Source of the DNA: CAMDKS01 sp964402975
GTDB taxonomy: Bacteria; Bdellovibrionota_B; Oligoflexia; Oligoflexales; RGVZ01
Length of the DNA: 64,000 bases
Assembly (NCBI GenBank): GCA_964402975.1
Contig: CAYOEM010000005.1
Location: 62,001-126,000, forward strand
Direction: 5' to 3'
Shown: one piece after another, positions 17,867 to 26,260 of the stretch
Numbering within the stretch: position 1 is the first letter of the stretch
Layout: every line of letters begins with the position of its first letter
The notes under the pieces: generated by a model
The model's input: only the letters and a program-made list of their open reading frames with translations
What the model was told of the DNA's origin: nothing
The model's database searches: none
Position numbers and translations under genes: made by a program

Positions 17867-18861
17867 CGATCCTTCTGCTCCAGCTTGTCGAGCATAGACT
17901 GCATAAATCTCATCTGACGATCTATCAACTCAGTGACTTCCATGCGTTCGAACACGACGGGGTCAACCTCAAGATCATCTTGGCGCTGATCTTTATCCAA
18001 ACGCGCCATCTCAGAGACTTTTAATCGTATGAGATCATTATGGGGAGCCATCCTTAAAAGCCTTCTATAAATAGCCAGCGCTTTTGAATAGAATCCCTGC
18101 TTTGCATAGATTTCAGCCAAAGTTGTCGAATCAAGCTCGATTTGGCCGCCATCCACGTGAGTCACCGTCTCCCCATCGGTGGGAACAAACACCTCAACCA
18201 GTGGTACTACGTGAAAGTTTTCTACATGTCGTCTTGTCGATTCATCCAAATCATATTCTAGAATAAAACGCTTTCCGCGAGCACGCGCTCCATCTTTGCT
18301 GATGGACACCGGCTTCTGTTCTGCCTCGCGAACAGGATCCAAAATTTTTGGTAATCGTAAATCCATCCCACGACTAGCTAACTCGCCCCGAAACGCATCT
18401 CGAGCGGCAAGAACACCTTCAACTTCAAGCTGATCATAAATCCTTCTAATCTCAGGATCCACGCCTTGCTGCACTTTAAGCGACTGAATCGCAGCCCGGG
18501 CCGTGGTCTCATCGCCGAGCAATACGGACATTTTGAATCGCAATTTTTGGGCCAAAACATTGTCGGATAGGGGCGCCGGTGATCGCTCCAAGGCCGCCCA
18601 TGCCTCCATGATCAAACCACGATGAAAGAGTTCTCGCGCTAGAACAACCCTTGCCACGGAAAAAGTTGGATGATCCTGAACACCCTGTGTTAAGAGCTCA
18701 AGTGATTCATCATAAAGTTTGTGACTGCGAAGCACATCGCTCAAGGGCAAAAACTGTCGCCCGGATGGATCTTCGCGGAACCTTTTTAAAACTTCTTGCT
18801 CAACACGCGACAAAGGAAGCTGTTCAGCGATGGCTACCCACGTTTTAGCATCAATGGTCAA
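17863..18861 (-). CDS. TPR-repeat protein at the end of the pilus operon
   Basis: 332 residues from a TTG start preceded by AAAGGA. Helical TPR-like segments appear at about residues 35-150 (QFLPLSDVLRSHKLYDESLELL; VARVVLARELFHRGLIMEAWAAL is another) and at about 240-275 (TLAEIYAKQGFYSKALAIYRRLL). The middle is charged and the C-terminus is a helix ending in Lys/Glu. There is no signal peptide, so it is probably cytoplasmic. It sits 72 bases after a lipoprotein gene and overlaps aroQ by 4 bases. A role in pilus assembly is suggested only by position. Confidence 0.75.
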   Translation of the reverse strand: MTIDAKTWVAIAEQLPLSRVEQEVLKRFREDPSGRQFLPLSDVLRSHKLYDESLELLTQGVQDHPTFSVARVVLARELFHRGLIMEAWAALERSPAPLSDNVLAQKLRFKMSVLLGDETTARAAIQSLKVQQGVDPEIRRIYDQLEVEGVLAARDAFRGELASRGMDLRLPKILDPVREAEQKPVSISKDGARARGKRFILEYDLDESTRRHVENFHVVPLVEVFVPTDGETVTHVDGGQIELDSTTLAEIYAKQGFYSKALAIYRRLLRMAPHNDLIRLKVSEMARLDKDQRQDDLEVDPVVFERMEVTELIDRQMRFMQSMLDKLEQKDR

Positions 18862-18932
18862 GCAACGATCCTTTAAGATTTAGATCCACAACTACTTATG
18901 GCGAGCGATCCCAAAATGCCTAAGACCATCAA

Positions 18933-19427
18933 TTATTCTGGCTTAGCCATCGAGTACGTCGTTTTGGGAATCGTGTCAGTCGTCATTCCTGGGACTAGAG
19001 CCGCTATGACCCCGGAACCGTAAGAACCACACGTGGGCGTAAACTTAATCTCAGCGATACCGCACGAATCGGTGCACCAGTCACTCGAGGTCGAGTCAAG
19101 CGTCACATTGGCAGGCACGATAGGCGTAAAGCTTATACCCGCTTTGGGGATTCTTTCGGGGATATTCACCTCTACCCCCTCTTTTCCACCCGATTTGGGA
19201 TTATCCTCATAGATCAAGAAATAAACTGATTGCTGGCCGATGGATGCACCAGAAGCACACTTGTAGTCGGCGCTAGCTGAATAAGCGACGCCCTTAAGGT
19301 TGCCGCCTCCGATAGGCCTATTACCACAGGATCTCTGACACGGAGTGGTACCCGCACCCCCGGCAGTGCAACCCATTATCACCAGTGCCAGAAGGCTGAC
19401 TAAGGCCGTAAAATTGGATTTTCCCAC
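18933..19427 (-). CDS. Cys-rich lipoprotein linked to pilQ
   Basis: 164 residues from GTG 19427 with an excellent AAGGAGG site. A lipoprotein signal ends at LVIMGC (Cys20). The mature part has eight further cysteines or so, in CQRSCG near the N-terminus and in the pairs DWCTDSCG and FTPTCG, which suggests disulfide bonds outside the cytoplasm. It resembles an Ig-like or beta-sandwich domain (GVAYSASADYKC...), but I recognise no family. It follows pilQ by 17 bases, so it may be a secretin-associated pilotin-like or accessory lipoprotein; that is inference. Confidence 0.75.
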   Translation of the reverse strand: MGKSNFTALVSLLALVIMGCTAGGAGTTPCQRSCGNRPIGGGNLKGVAYSASADYKCASGASIGQQSVYFLIYEDNPKSGGKEGVEVNIPERIPKAGISFTPIVPANVTLDSTSSDWCTDSCGIAEIKFTPTCGSYGSGVIAALVPGMTTDTIPKTTYSMAKPE

Positions 19428-19444
19428 ATTGACCTCCTTGACGC

Positions 19445-22330
19445 CTATAGCTCGTTGGATTGAGACGTCGCGTTGGATGATTGAACACTTTGGCTTTTTT
19501 GGTTTGTTGGCTCGCCCATCTGAGTGCTCTCGGTGTTCGAGGCGCCGAAAGAGCCTCCGTCTATCGTCGGCACCATTGAAGCTCCTCCGGCCCCGCCAGT
19601 AGAGGCTGCATTAGCGCCAAGAATTGTTGGAGTAACCATGATTAAGACATCTTTCTTTCTATTCGTTTTGTCAACCGATCTGAATAAAGCACCAACCAAT
19701 GGAATTTTACTCAGAATTGGAACACCAGATTCTGTGCGACTGACGTTTGACTCATAAAGCCCACCGATCACTGCAGTCTCGCCACTACGTTTCAACAGGG
19801 TTGTGCTAAGAGACCTAGTGGATTTCTTTGCAGCCGCATCACTCCCCGAAGCACCGCCAGGCGTGTCACCAGTAATGTCCAGCTTCATTTGCACTGATCC
19901 ATCGGCTGTTATGTGTGGCTTCACTTTTAAGGACAGTAGGTATTTTACTGATTGCAAAGCACCGCTTGCTCCTGCACCAGCGGTAGTTAGGAACGAATCT
20001 TCGGTACCCGCACTCATTGTGGCATCTTCGTTGTCTTGCACAACAACATCTTGGGTTTGAAGGGTCTCTGCAATCTTTTTGGTTTCGTACGCTCTAAGCT
20101 TGAGATCAAGCGCCAGAAAGTTATTCACTGATCCTAACTTCATGGCCAGGCTACCACCAGGGATCTTCGCCCCACCTGGATCAACTGAAAATTGGGAATT
20201 AATCGAGTTCGGAAACGGCAACGAGCCGAATCCAAGACCTCGACCCGCATCGATATTGAGAGGCGCGCCCCATGTAACACCGAGGCCATCGTCAAAGTTC
20301 TTCTCAAATTCCACTAATCGTGACTGTATCCGGACCTGGGGGGTTTGTTGATCAAGACGTTCAAGTAAAGTTTTTGCGGTACTTAAAAAGCTCGGAGTCG
20401 CCTCGATAATAACCGAATTGGTCATTGGTTCCGACTGTACTTTAAACCGGGAAACACTCCTTTGTTGAACTACATTGGTAGGATCTTCCTTGGGCTTCAT
20501 TCCTTCAATAATTTTTTGTGCTGCATCGGATTTTAAGTAATTCAGTGGCATGACTAAGACTTTTGTCGGCACCAATGCTTCAGTCGCTAGCCTGGCTTTT
20601 TCAGCCTGCTCGTGATCTTCAGCAAATTTCTTTAAAAAATCGATACGGACTAGCCCCGTAGAAAGCTCTTGCATACCTAAACCGTTGGAATCAAGCACCG
20701 CTTTCAGCGCCACATCCCAAGGCACATTTTTGAGAGATATACTTGTTTTTTTCTCTCCAGCGTCTGGTGAAATAATAAAATTTATATTACTTTCCGCCGC
20801 AATCATTTTGATAATTTGATTGACTGGCGCATCCCGAAAGTCCAACCGCATAACCTTCTTAGAACCTCCAGCACTGCCACCGGAATCAACGCCAACAACA
20901 TCACCCTTGCCAGAAGAATTATCGGTAGCTGCCGGCGCTTGCCCCGCACTCCCCGTTGATCCGCCCGCTTCTGGCAACGCTTCACCTGCCGTTAACTCAA
21001 CTGGAACATCCTCGATCAAATCCCCTGCATCACCCGCAGTCTCTGGCGCGTCCGCAGAAAAATCTGCTTGGGCTACGCTATTCAATGCGTATCGGACTTC
21101 GTCATAGCCCGGATCATTAAAATTCATCATCATCTGATCACCGGACTCGGACCCTTCAGTCTCAGAACCCGTGCTATCTTGCGGCACAAGTTCCTTAGCT
21201 CCCTCAGATTTTGGGACAAGTTTTTTAGCCGATTTTGGATCCACATCCTTAAACTTATCACCGCCTGGGTTATCAACATATGCCGCCGCGTCAGCTGAAA
21301 CTTCAGTGGCCTCATCAGCAACGGCCGATAGACCTTGAGGCGCGTCCTCGACAACCTCTGCCGCTGCGACAGGCTTAGCCTCTCCGGCCGGCGCATACCA
21401 TCTCTCCGGAATATCAAATGAGAACATTAGACTGCTGCCTTTTGTCACCATGGTTGGTTCCACAGCATCACGCATCGTCATCACAACGTCTGTATGGTTA
21501 AAGGTGCGATCGTACCTCATTCTTATATAAGCCACCGGCGAACGGAATTCGGAAGCATCGATATCACGTCGGATCTTGGAACGAAGCTTCGTATTCATAT
21601 ATCGAACAATAATTTCCGACTGATTGGCTCTATTCGTCTCCTTAAATATTTTGTAGGAAGGCGAGCCATCTGTAACAATCTGGACATCAAGCTTTCTATC
21701 GTTTTTCTTGTAGTCATATCCCACCCAATTTAAAACACCGTGCGGGTAACCCAGAGGGCCGGGCTGGGGACTAGCAACTACTTGGCTGGCGGAATTACTG
21801 GCAGATGGTTGCGCAGCCGTCGCAGCATTCCCTACTGACGCCGAATTCGCAGTCTGACCCTCTGTCAGAGCTGATGAATTAGACTGATTTATGACGCTGT
21901 TACCTTGTTGCCCAACCTGACCCAACGCATTAACATTGCCACCTAGAGATGAGTTCTGACCGTCTGTGGGTAAACTCTCACCTGAATCAGTCACGGCATT
22001 ATTTATACCGACAGAATTTCCGAGACCGTCATCTGCTCCATTACCAGCATTGGGAAAATCTCCCAGGTTTTCGCCCCCGGCGTTCGACGGCTCCGATGAA
22101 GTGCCGCCCTCATTACCGGAATTTGTGGCAACCTGGTCGCCGGATTGCCTTTGGTCAAGGGATGCTCCTTGCTGCCCCTGACTGCCACCCTGCTGCTGGC
22201 TCTGAGCGTCGGATTCTTGATCTGTATCCTGCTTTGATGTAGCGCAGTTCCAGAAGATAAGCGCTGCCCCTAATAAACAAGCTAGTCGGCAGGCATGTCG
22301 CTTGCTCACGGATGAAACGGTTAGATTCAT
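19445..22330 (-). CDS. pilQ: Type IV pilus secretin PilQ
   Basis: 961 residues, longer than most PilQ. After a hydrophobic N-terminus come a Gln/Ser/Asn/Gly-rich segment (about 33-190), an AMIN-type peptidoglycan-binding domain (about 198-308, with VRYMNTKLRSKI), an acidic linker (about 310-480), the secretin N-domain beginning MRLDFRDAPVNQIIKMIAAE, the N1 region VLVMPLNYLKSDAAQKIIEGM, and the secretin pore (TPQVRIQSRLVEFEKNF to GETAVIGGLYESN and IPLVGALF-DVLIMVTPTIL). The tail after about 905 is again low complexity. PilQ is the outer-membrane channel through which the pilus passes. It overlaps pilP in ATGA. The Cys29 lipobox-like site reads IFWNC and is non-canonical. Confidence 0.95.
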   Translation of the reverse strand: MNLTVSSVSKRHACRLACLLGAALIFWNCATSKQDTDQESDAQSQQQGGSQGQQGASLDQRQSGDQVATNSGNEGGTSSEPSNAGGENLGDFPNAGNGADDGLGNSVGINNAVTDSGESLPTDGQNSSLGGNVNALGQVGQQGNSVINQSNSSALTEGQTANSASVGNAATAAQPSASNSASQVVASPQPGPLGYPHGVLNWVGYDYKKNDRKLDVQIVTDGSPSYKIFKETNRANQSEIIVRYMNTKLRSKIRRDIDASEFRSPVAYIRMRYDRTFNHTDVVMTMRDAVEPTMVTKGSSLMFSFDIPERWYAPAGEAKPVAAAEVVEDAPQGLSAVADEATEVSADAAAYVDNPGGDKFKDVDPKSAKKLVPKSEGAKELVPQDSTGSETEGSESGDQMMMNFNDPGYDEVRYALNSVAQADFSADAPETAGDAGDLIEDVPVELTAGEALPEAGGSTGSAGQAPAATDNSSGKGDVVGVDSGGSAGGSKKVMRLDFRDAPVNQIIKMIAAESNINFIISPDAGEKKTSISLKNVPWDVALKAVLDSNGLGMQELSTGLVRIDFLKKFAEDHEQAEKARLATEALVPTKVLVMPLNYLKSDAAQKIIEGMKPKEDPTNVVQQRSVSRFKVQSEPMTNSVIIEATPSFLSTAKTLLERLDQQTPQVRIQSRLVEFEKNFDDGLGVTWGAPLNIDAGRGLGFGSLPFPNSINSQFSVDPGGAKIPGGSLAMKLGSVNNFLALDLKLRAYETKKIAETLQTQDVVVQDNEDATMSAGTEDSFLTTAGAGASGALQSVKYLLSLKVKPHITADGSVQMKLDITGDTPGGASGSDAAAKKSTRSLSTTLLKRSGETAVIGGLYESNVSRTESGVPILSKIPLVGALFRSVDKTNRKKDVLIMVTPTILGANAASTGGAGGASMVPTIDGGSFGASNTESTQMGEPTNQKSQSVQSSNATSQSNEL

Positions 22331-23643
22331 TGTTGTCCTCCCATCGCAGGGGTCGCTTGTTCTAAATTGACACCAGTATTCACGGGTTCACTTGAACTCA
22401 TACCCACCGGTGGCGTTTCTGTCGGATTGCCGTTTGCAGAAGGCTGCGAGCTTGGTGGATTGACAGCTTGGGCCGCATCACGCACTGGGATGGGCGGATT
22501 TTCGTTTGCCGAAGCCCCTGATGGCAACGGCGCCATCGTCGCAGCGGCAGGAACGGATTCGACGGTCTTGAGAGTACCTGGAAGATCTCCCCGCACAGTT
22601 TGCGGCGTTACGCTTATGACCGAATCTGTTGGACTACCCACGGCCGCCTGCGGAGGAACAATTTCGGGCTGAGTTGCGCCAGGACGAAGAATTAAACGGC
22701 CTCCCGTTTGATCCTCATTTCCGGACGGTAAATCACTACCCATATACAGAGGAATATCACGATATTCTCTTGTACCATCAGTACGAACGGAAAATTCCCT
22801 GACCACAACAGAGTCTGGATTAATCGTCATAAGGCGTCCGCCACTGTTACCAATTGGATCACCCAGTTTAGCTTCAATACCCTGAGTTGCTGGAGTTCTG
22901 ATTAAGGCTTTCCATACGCCATTATCCGTCTCCCACACCCCAATGACTGCCAGTCGCGACACTGCGAACGATTGAAGAGGGCTCACGATCGGAATTTCAA
23001 CGTCATTAGGACTGAGCTCTCGCTGACGCGCCGTTTTACCAGTCAAAATAACTTCTGGAATAAAGGGGTTTTTACGTCGTGCACTTGAGTAGCGATACTC
23101 AAAGGTTGGCTCGATAATATCTTCTACGCGAACTCCTTTGGTAACAGTCTTCGCCGGATCAGATTGATCATAACGCGTCGCAGAACTGTCCCAGGTTTCT
23201 CCCGCCTGCAAATGGCGAGGCGCTTGACTATCTTCTTTAGATTTAATTTTAACTTTATCTTGCATGGGCCGAAGTAAATCAGATGAATTCCCATCTTTAT
23301 TTAGCTGACCGGAGTCAGATTGGGCCAATTTATGCTGTTTAACGCTCTTCACCGACTGCATCTTGCCGGCACCTGACGACTTCGTTGTAGCAAGATCCAT
23401 TTTTCTTTTCAACGGCACGACACGTGATTTCGAAATTGCGCCACGACCAACTTCAAGATCATCTCCCACCGCATGATCCATGACCGGGGATGCGGGCTTA
23501 TTGATACTTGATGCAAATGAAGCAAAAGAAAAAAAGACAAAGCACAAAACGCTGCCGAGAGGCAAAACCTTACGGCTTGCCTTTTCTCTACACCTTGAAT
23601 TGGGGTGCTTGAAAATCATTACTTTACCTATGTTGGACTGCAT
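22327..23643 (-). CDS. pilP: Type IV pilus assembly protein PilP, with long N-terminal extension
   Basis: 438 residues, more than twice the usual length of PilP (about 175). A signal sequence is at about residues 26-46 (KVLPLGSVLCFVFFSFASFAS). Residues 50-180 are polar and disordered; the PilP beta-domain follows (about 185-300): ARRKNPFIPE, PLQSFAVSRLAVIGVW, WKALIRTPATQGIEAKLGD and GRLMTINPDSVVVREF. The final 130 residues are Pro/Ser/Gly-rich. PilP links the inner-membrane PilNO complex to PilQ. The start is uncertain between 23643 and 23619. Most PilP are lipoproteins; here no lipobox Cys is seen. Confidence 0.88.
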   Translation of the reverse strand: MQSNIGKVMIFKHPNSRCREKASRKVLPLGSVLCFVFFSFASFASSINKPASPVMDHAVGDDLEVGRGAISKSRVVPLKRKMDLATTKSSGAGKMQSVKSVKQHKLAQSDSGQLNKDGNSSDLLRPMQDKVKIKSKEDSQAPRHLQAGETWDSSATRYDQSDPAKTVTKGVRVEDIIEPTFEYRYSSARRKNPFIPEVILTGKTARQRELSPNDVEIPIVSPLQSFAVSRLAVIGVWETDNGVWKALIRTPATQGIEAKLGDPIGNSGGRLMTINPDSVVVREFSVRTDGTREYRDIPLYMGSDLPSGNEDQTGGRLILRPGATQPEIVPPQAAVGSPTDSVISVTPQTVRGDLPGTLKTVESVPAAATMAPLPSGASANENPPIPVRDAAQAVNPPSSQPSANGNPTETPPVGMSSSEPVNTGVNLEQATPAMGGQQ

Positions 23644-23817
23644 CCATCTTCTATTCTTTCATCTGCGGAAAACCACGTCAACCCCTTGCGCCCCAACGGT
23701 TACGGACAAATATTTGACACACAACGTCAGCTTTTTGACATCCTTGGCTCAATACAGATGAAAAAGTTTTTATAGAGAAATTTTTGCCTAGTTGACCGAC
23801 AACGAATTATCAGCCGA

Positions 23818-24501
23818 TCAAAACGACGTGGGCCCAAGAGCCCTAGGGCGTGGACCGAGCGTCACGTCTGCCGACTGGGATGGAAGCGCTGGCTTCTCCA
23901 CATGTGTCGCAGATATTTGGAATTGCATTTTCTTCTTTATGTCTGCAAATATTTCATCACCGCTGGGCAATAATTTCACAAACCTAAGAGAAACCGCGTC
24001 AAATCCCATCTGGGTCCGCAGGTCATCATTTCGTGTTTCAGGATTCATAGTCTCCTTCACGCCAAGCATGTACTCTCCCACGAGAATACTGTCATGTGCA
24101 GATCCGACTATGAGCAAACCCCCGTTGGCCGTGTATTGTAGCTCCTCGTACCAAACCCCCTCCAACCATAGGGTCTGTAGCTGATCGAGAGCTATGAGGG
24201 GTTTAACCTTATCAACTTTTGACGTTGTTATTTTCTTCAGAGCGCCAATCTTCCTATTCAGAAGCTCAATCTCTGCATTAAGAGTCTTGAACTTGTCCAA
24301 CCCAGCCTGACGACTTTGATACTTCTGGTCAAAACTAGCCTTGCGTTCCTGAGACTTAGCTACATTAGACCTTATTTCATCAAAATGATTCTCCAACAGC
24401 ACGTACGACAATGCCGCCACAACTACAAGGACGACGACATCAAGATGCCACCAATTCTTGTTTTCCAATTCGCCACTTGGACATAATTGGGTTTTAATCA
24501 T
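23818..24501 (-). CDS. pilN: PilN-like inner-membrane alignment protein
   Basis: 227 residues. One membrane helix near residues 19-37 (LDVVVLVVVAALSYVLLE) is followed by a coiled coil (about 40-95) and a ferredoxin-like C-terminal domain (PLIALDQLQTLWLEGVWYEELQ, then VGSAHDSILVGEYMLGV). The usual INLLP motif that binds PilM at the N-terminus is missing; the N-terminus is MIKTQLCPSGELENKNWW. Its ATG overlaps the pilM stop (ATGA). PilN and PilO share this topology and normally form a heterodimer; only one such gene is present here. I call it PilN by order and by the LW-GVWYEEL block, with PilO as the alternative. Confidence 0.78.
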   Translation of the reverse strand: MIKTQLCPSGELENKNWWHLDVVVLVVVAALSYVLLENHFDEIRSNVAKSQERKASFDQKYQSRQAGLDKFKTLNAEIELLNRKIGALKKITTSKVDKVKPLIALDQLQTLWLEGVWYEELQYTANGGLLIVGSAHDSILVGEYMLGVKETMNPETRNDDLRTQMGFDAVSLRFVKLLPSGDEIFADIKKKMQFQISATHVEKPALPSQSADVTLGPRPRALGPTSF

Positions 24502-25565
24502 GCTGCCGCCTTGTCACCTTTCAATCTAGTTCCAAGCCCCAAAGACACGCCGAACATCGGCGCTAGATTCATTACATGCTCAAGCTTGAACTTCTTTTCG
24601 TCGATCTCTACATTCTGAAAAGGATTCGCAAGGTGAATGGGTACACCTATAGCTGTCGCAAAAGCTGCGTCGATACCAACTGTTCGGCTTCCACCGCCAA
24701 GGAGGAACGCATGCTTCACTGCTCCAGCACCCTCGGCATCCGGACTCGATGCGAAAAAATTAAAAACCTGCTTCAACTCTGTTGCAATTACGTTATTAGT
24801 CTCCGACATCACGCGCTGAAAATCCGGCGGCAGGTCTGTTCTATTAGCCGCACTAATTTTCAGAGATTCCGCCGAGTCCCAAGGCATATTTAGAGTCTGC
24901 GCGATCGCACCCGTGAAGGCACCCCCCCCCATGGCGATGTCATGACTGTAAAGCATACGCCCGCGATCAATAAAAATAACATTCGTGGAACCAGCGCCAA
25001 CCGAAATCAAAGCAACCAAACCATCTATGATCCCGTAGTTAGCCTCAAACATGTTCGCAAGGCTTAACGCCGCCGGCTCAACAACACCAAGCAGCATTCC
25101 TGCATCCTTCACGATTGAAACGTACTGCTCAACAATGTCTCTCTTAGAACCGACCAGAAGAACTTCGGTTCCCTCAACCCCATTGGGAGCGGGACCCATT
25201 TCAGCGTAATCGTAGTACATCTCGGCTAAATCGACCTGAAAAGCTTGGGACGCGTGAAAACCAACCTGTTCCTCGATCGTCGCATCTTTACCTGCTGTAA
25301 TAACCACCTTCCGCACAACGGCGCCGCCACCGGATATAGACACGGCAGTACGACGACCTTTTACACCGCTTTTCTTGACCATTTTTTTCAAAGTTTCAAT
25401 GACCACGAGCGGGTCAACAAACGTGCCGTGCTCAATCACACCTTTGGGAAGCGGCTCAACAGAAAAATTTTTAAGACGACGGCGCTTAGCGTTTCCAGAG
25501 AGCTCAAGCATTTTTATTGCTGAGCTTCCGATATCGATCGCGATAAGGGAGTTACTAAAAAGCAT
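24498..25565 (-). CDS. pilM: Type IV pilus assembly ATPase-like protein PilM
   Basis: 355 residues of the actin/FtsA-like PilM family. Motifs are LIAIDIGSSAIKMLEL at the N-terminus (phosphate 1), a SHS2-type insert around AVSISGGGAVVRKVV, ALISVGAGSTNVIFID (phosphate 2), DIAMGGGAFTGAIAQ and the adenosine motif HAFLLGGGSRTVG. PilM is cytoplasmic, binds nucleotide and PilN, and connects the pilus motor to the alignment complex. It is first in the operon; its upstream region carries two identical-type palindromes that are plausible operators. Confidence 0.95.
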   Translation of the reverse strand: MLFSNSLIAIDIGSSAIKMLELSGNAKRRRLKNFSVEPLPKGVIEHGTFVDPLVVIETLKKMVKKSGVKGRRTAVSISGGGAVVRKVVITAGKDATIEEQVGFHASQAFQVDLAEMYYDYAEMGPAPNGVEGTEVLLVGSKRDIVEQYVSIVKDAGMLLGVVEPAALSLANMFEANYGIIDGLVALISVGAGSTNVIFIDRGRMLYSHDIAMGGGAFTGAIAQTLNMPWDSAESLKISAANRTDLPPDFQRVMSETNNVIATELKQVFNFFASSPDAEGAGAVKHAFLLGGGSRTVGIDAAFATAIGVPIHLANPFQNVEIDEKKFKLEHVMNLAPMFGVSLGLGTRLKGDKAAA

Positions 25566-25657
25566 GACACATCCGCGGCATTCTTAAACAATGATGTCTG
25601 CCTATTATTTTTTCACCGATGACGATCGTGGTCAACCCATTGAACCACAAGCCTTAA

Positions 25658-25696
25658 GTCAATAATTTGACAAAATATGAGCGTCAATTTATTGAC
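25658..25696. promoter_or_regulatory. Two GTCAA-N4-TTGAC palindromes upstream of pilM
   Basis: Two 14-base palindromes of form GTCAA-N4-TTGAC occupy 25658-25671 and 25683-25696, 25 bases centre to centre, about 100 and 125 bases upstream of the pilM ATG at 25565. The second extends to seven-base arms (CGTCAAT/ATTGACG, 25682-25697). A lone GTCAA half-site lies at 25631-25635. A minus-strand TTGACG to TATTGA pair with 17-base spacing overlaps them and may be a promoter. The arrangement suggests a dimeric regulator binding twice on one or near-one face of DNA; the factor is unknown. Confidence 0.5.
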
Positions 25697-25711
25697 GTCA
25701 GTGGACTGCGA

Positions 25712-26062
25712 TTATTTTTTTTTGAAAAAAGCGTCCATCTCTTCCTCAAGCTTGGTCTTTGCTTTAGGCGCCGAGTTGCTCCCGAATAATTGATCCAGAG
25801 GATTGGCCGCGTGATTTACAGTTGAGGATGTCGCACTAAAACGACTTTCAAACCATTCGCAGAAGTTAGATTTTTCTTTGTCTTTGACAATTTCAGCTTG
25901 GGATTCAAGGCATTCGCGACTGACATTGCGGTCGTGAAATTTACAATTGAGGCACACCTTAGCGTCACGACGGCATCCGGTGCAGAGATCCCCCCTCCCC
26001 AAAGGCGGAGAAAACTCCCACGAATGCCCACAGGACCAACATGTGACTGTTTGCTTGAGCAT
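25712..26062 (-). CDS. Small zinc-ribbon protein
   Basis: 116 residues from ATG 26062 with a GAGGAGG site. Cysteines are arranged as CWSCGHSW, CTGC, CLNCKFH and a C-terminal FCEWFESRF, with an RDAKVC link, giving two probable zinc knuckles. The tail is polar and ends in a basic EEMDAFFKKK helix. The pattern C-X2-C ... PPLGRGDLCTGCRRDAKVCLNC looks strongly conserved, as in a family of uncharacterised small proteins, but I cannot name it. It lies head-to-tail 146 bases upstream of pilM on the same strand, and diverges from the cystathionine beta-synthase gene. Confidence 0.75.
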   Translation of the reverse strand: MLKQTVTCWSCGHSWEFSPPLGRGDLCTGCRRDAKVCLNCKFHDRNVSRECLESQAEIVKDKEKSNFCEWFESRFSATSSTVNHAANPLDQLFGSNSAPKAKTKLEEEMDAFFKKK

Positions 26063-26260
26063 GACTTAAAAACCTCCTCAACTCGGCTAGCCAGCACGAG
26101 GTGGTCACGACCACGTCGCACAATAAAACAGCTAACCCACTGAATCAATTAAATTCCTTACGATAACCGAACCCCACAAGTTTCTTGAGAGCCCACGACA
26201 AATCATGATAAAATTCTGCGAAAACAGGCGCATGCAATTTCACGTTGGTCACGAGGTCCC

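Noticed and set aside
23644..23817. Possible pilO or remnant between pilN and pilP
   Set aside because: Only 174 bases, no coding frame of note; too short for pilO.
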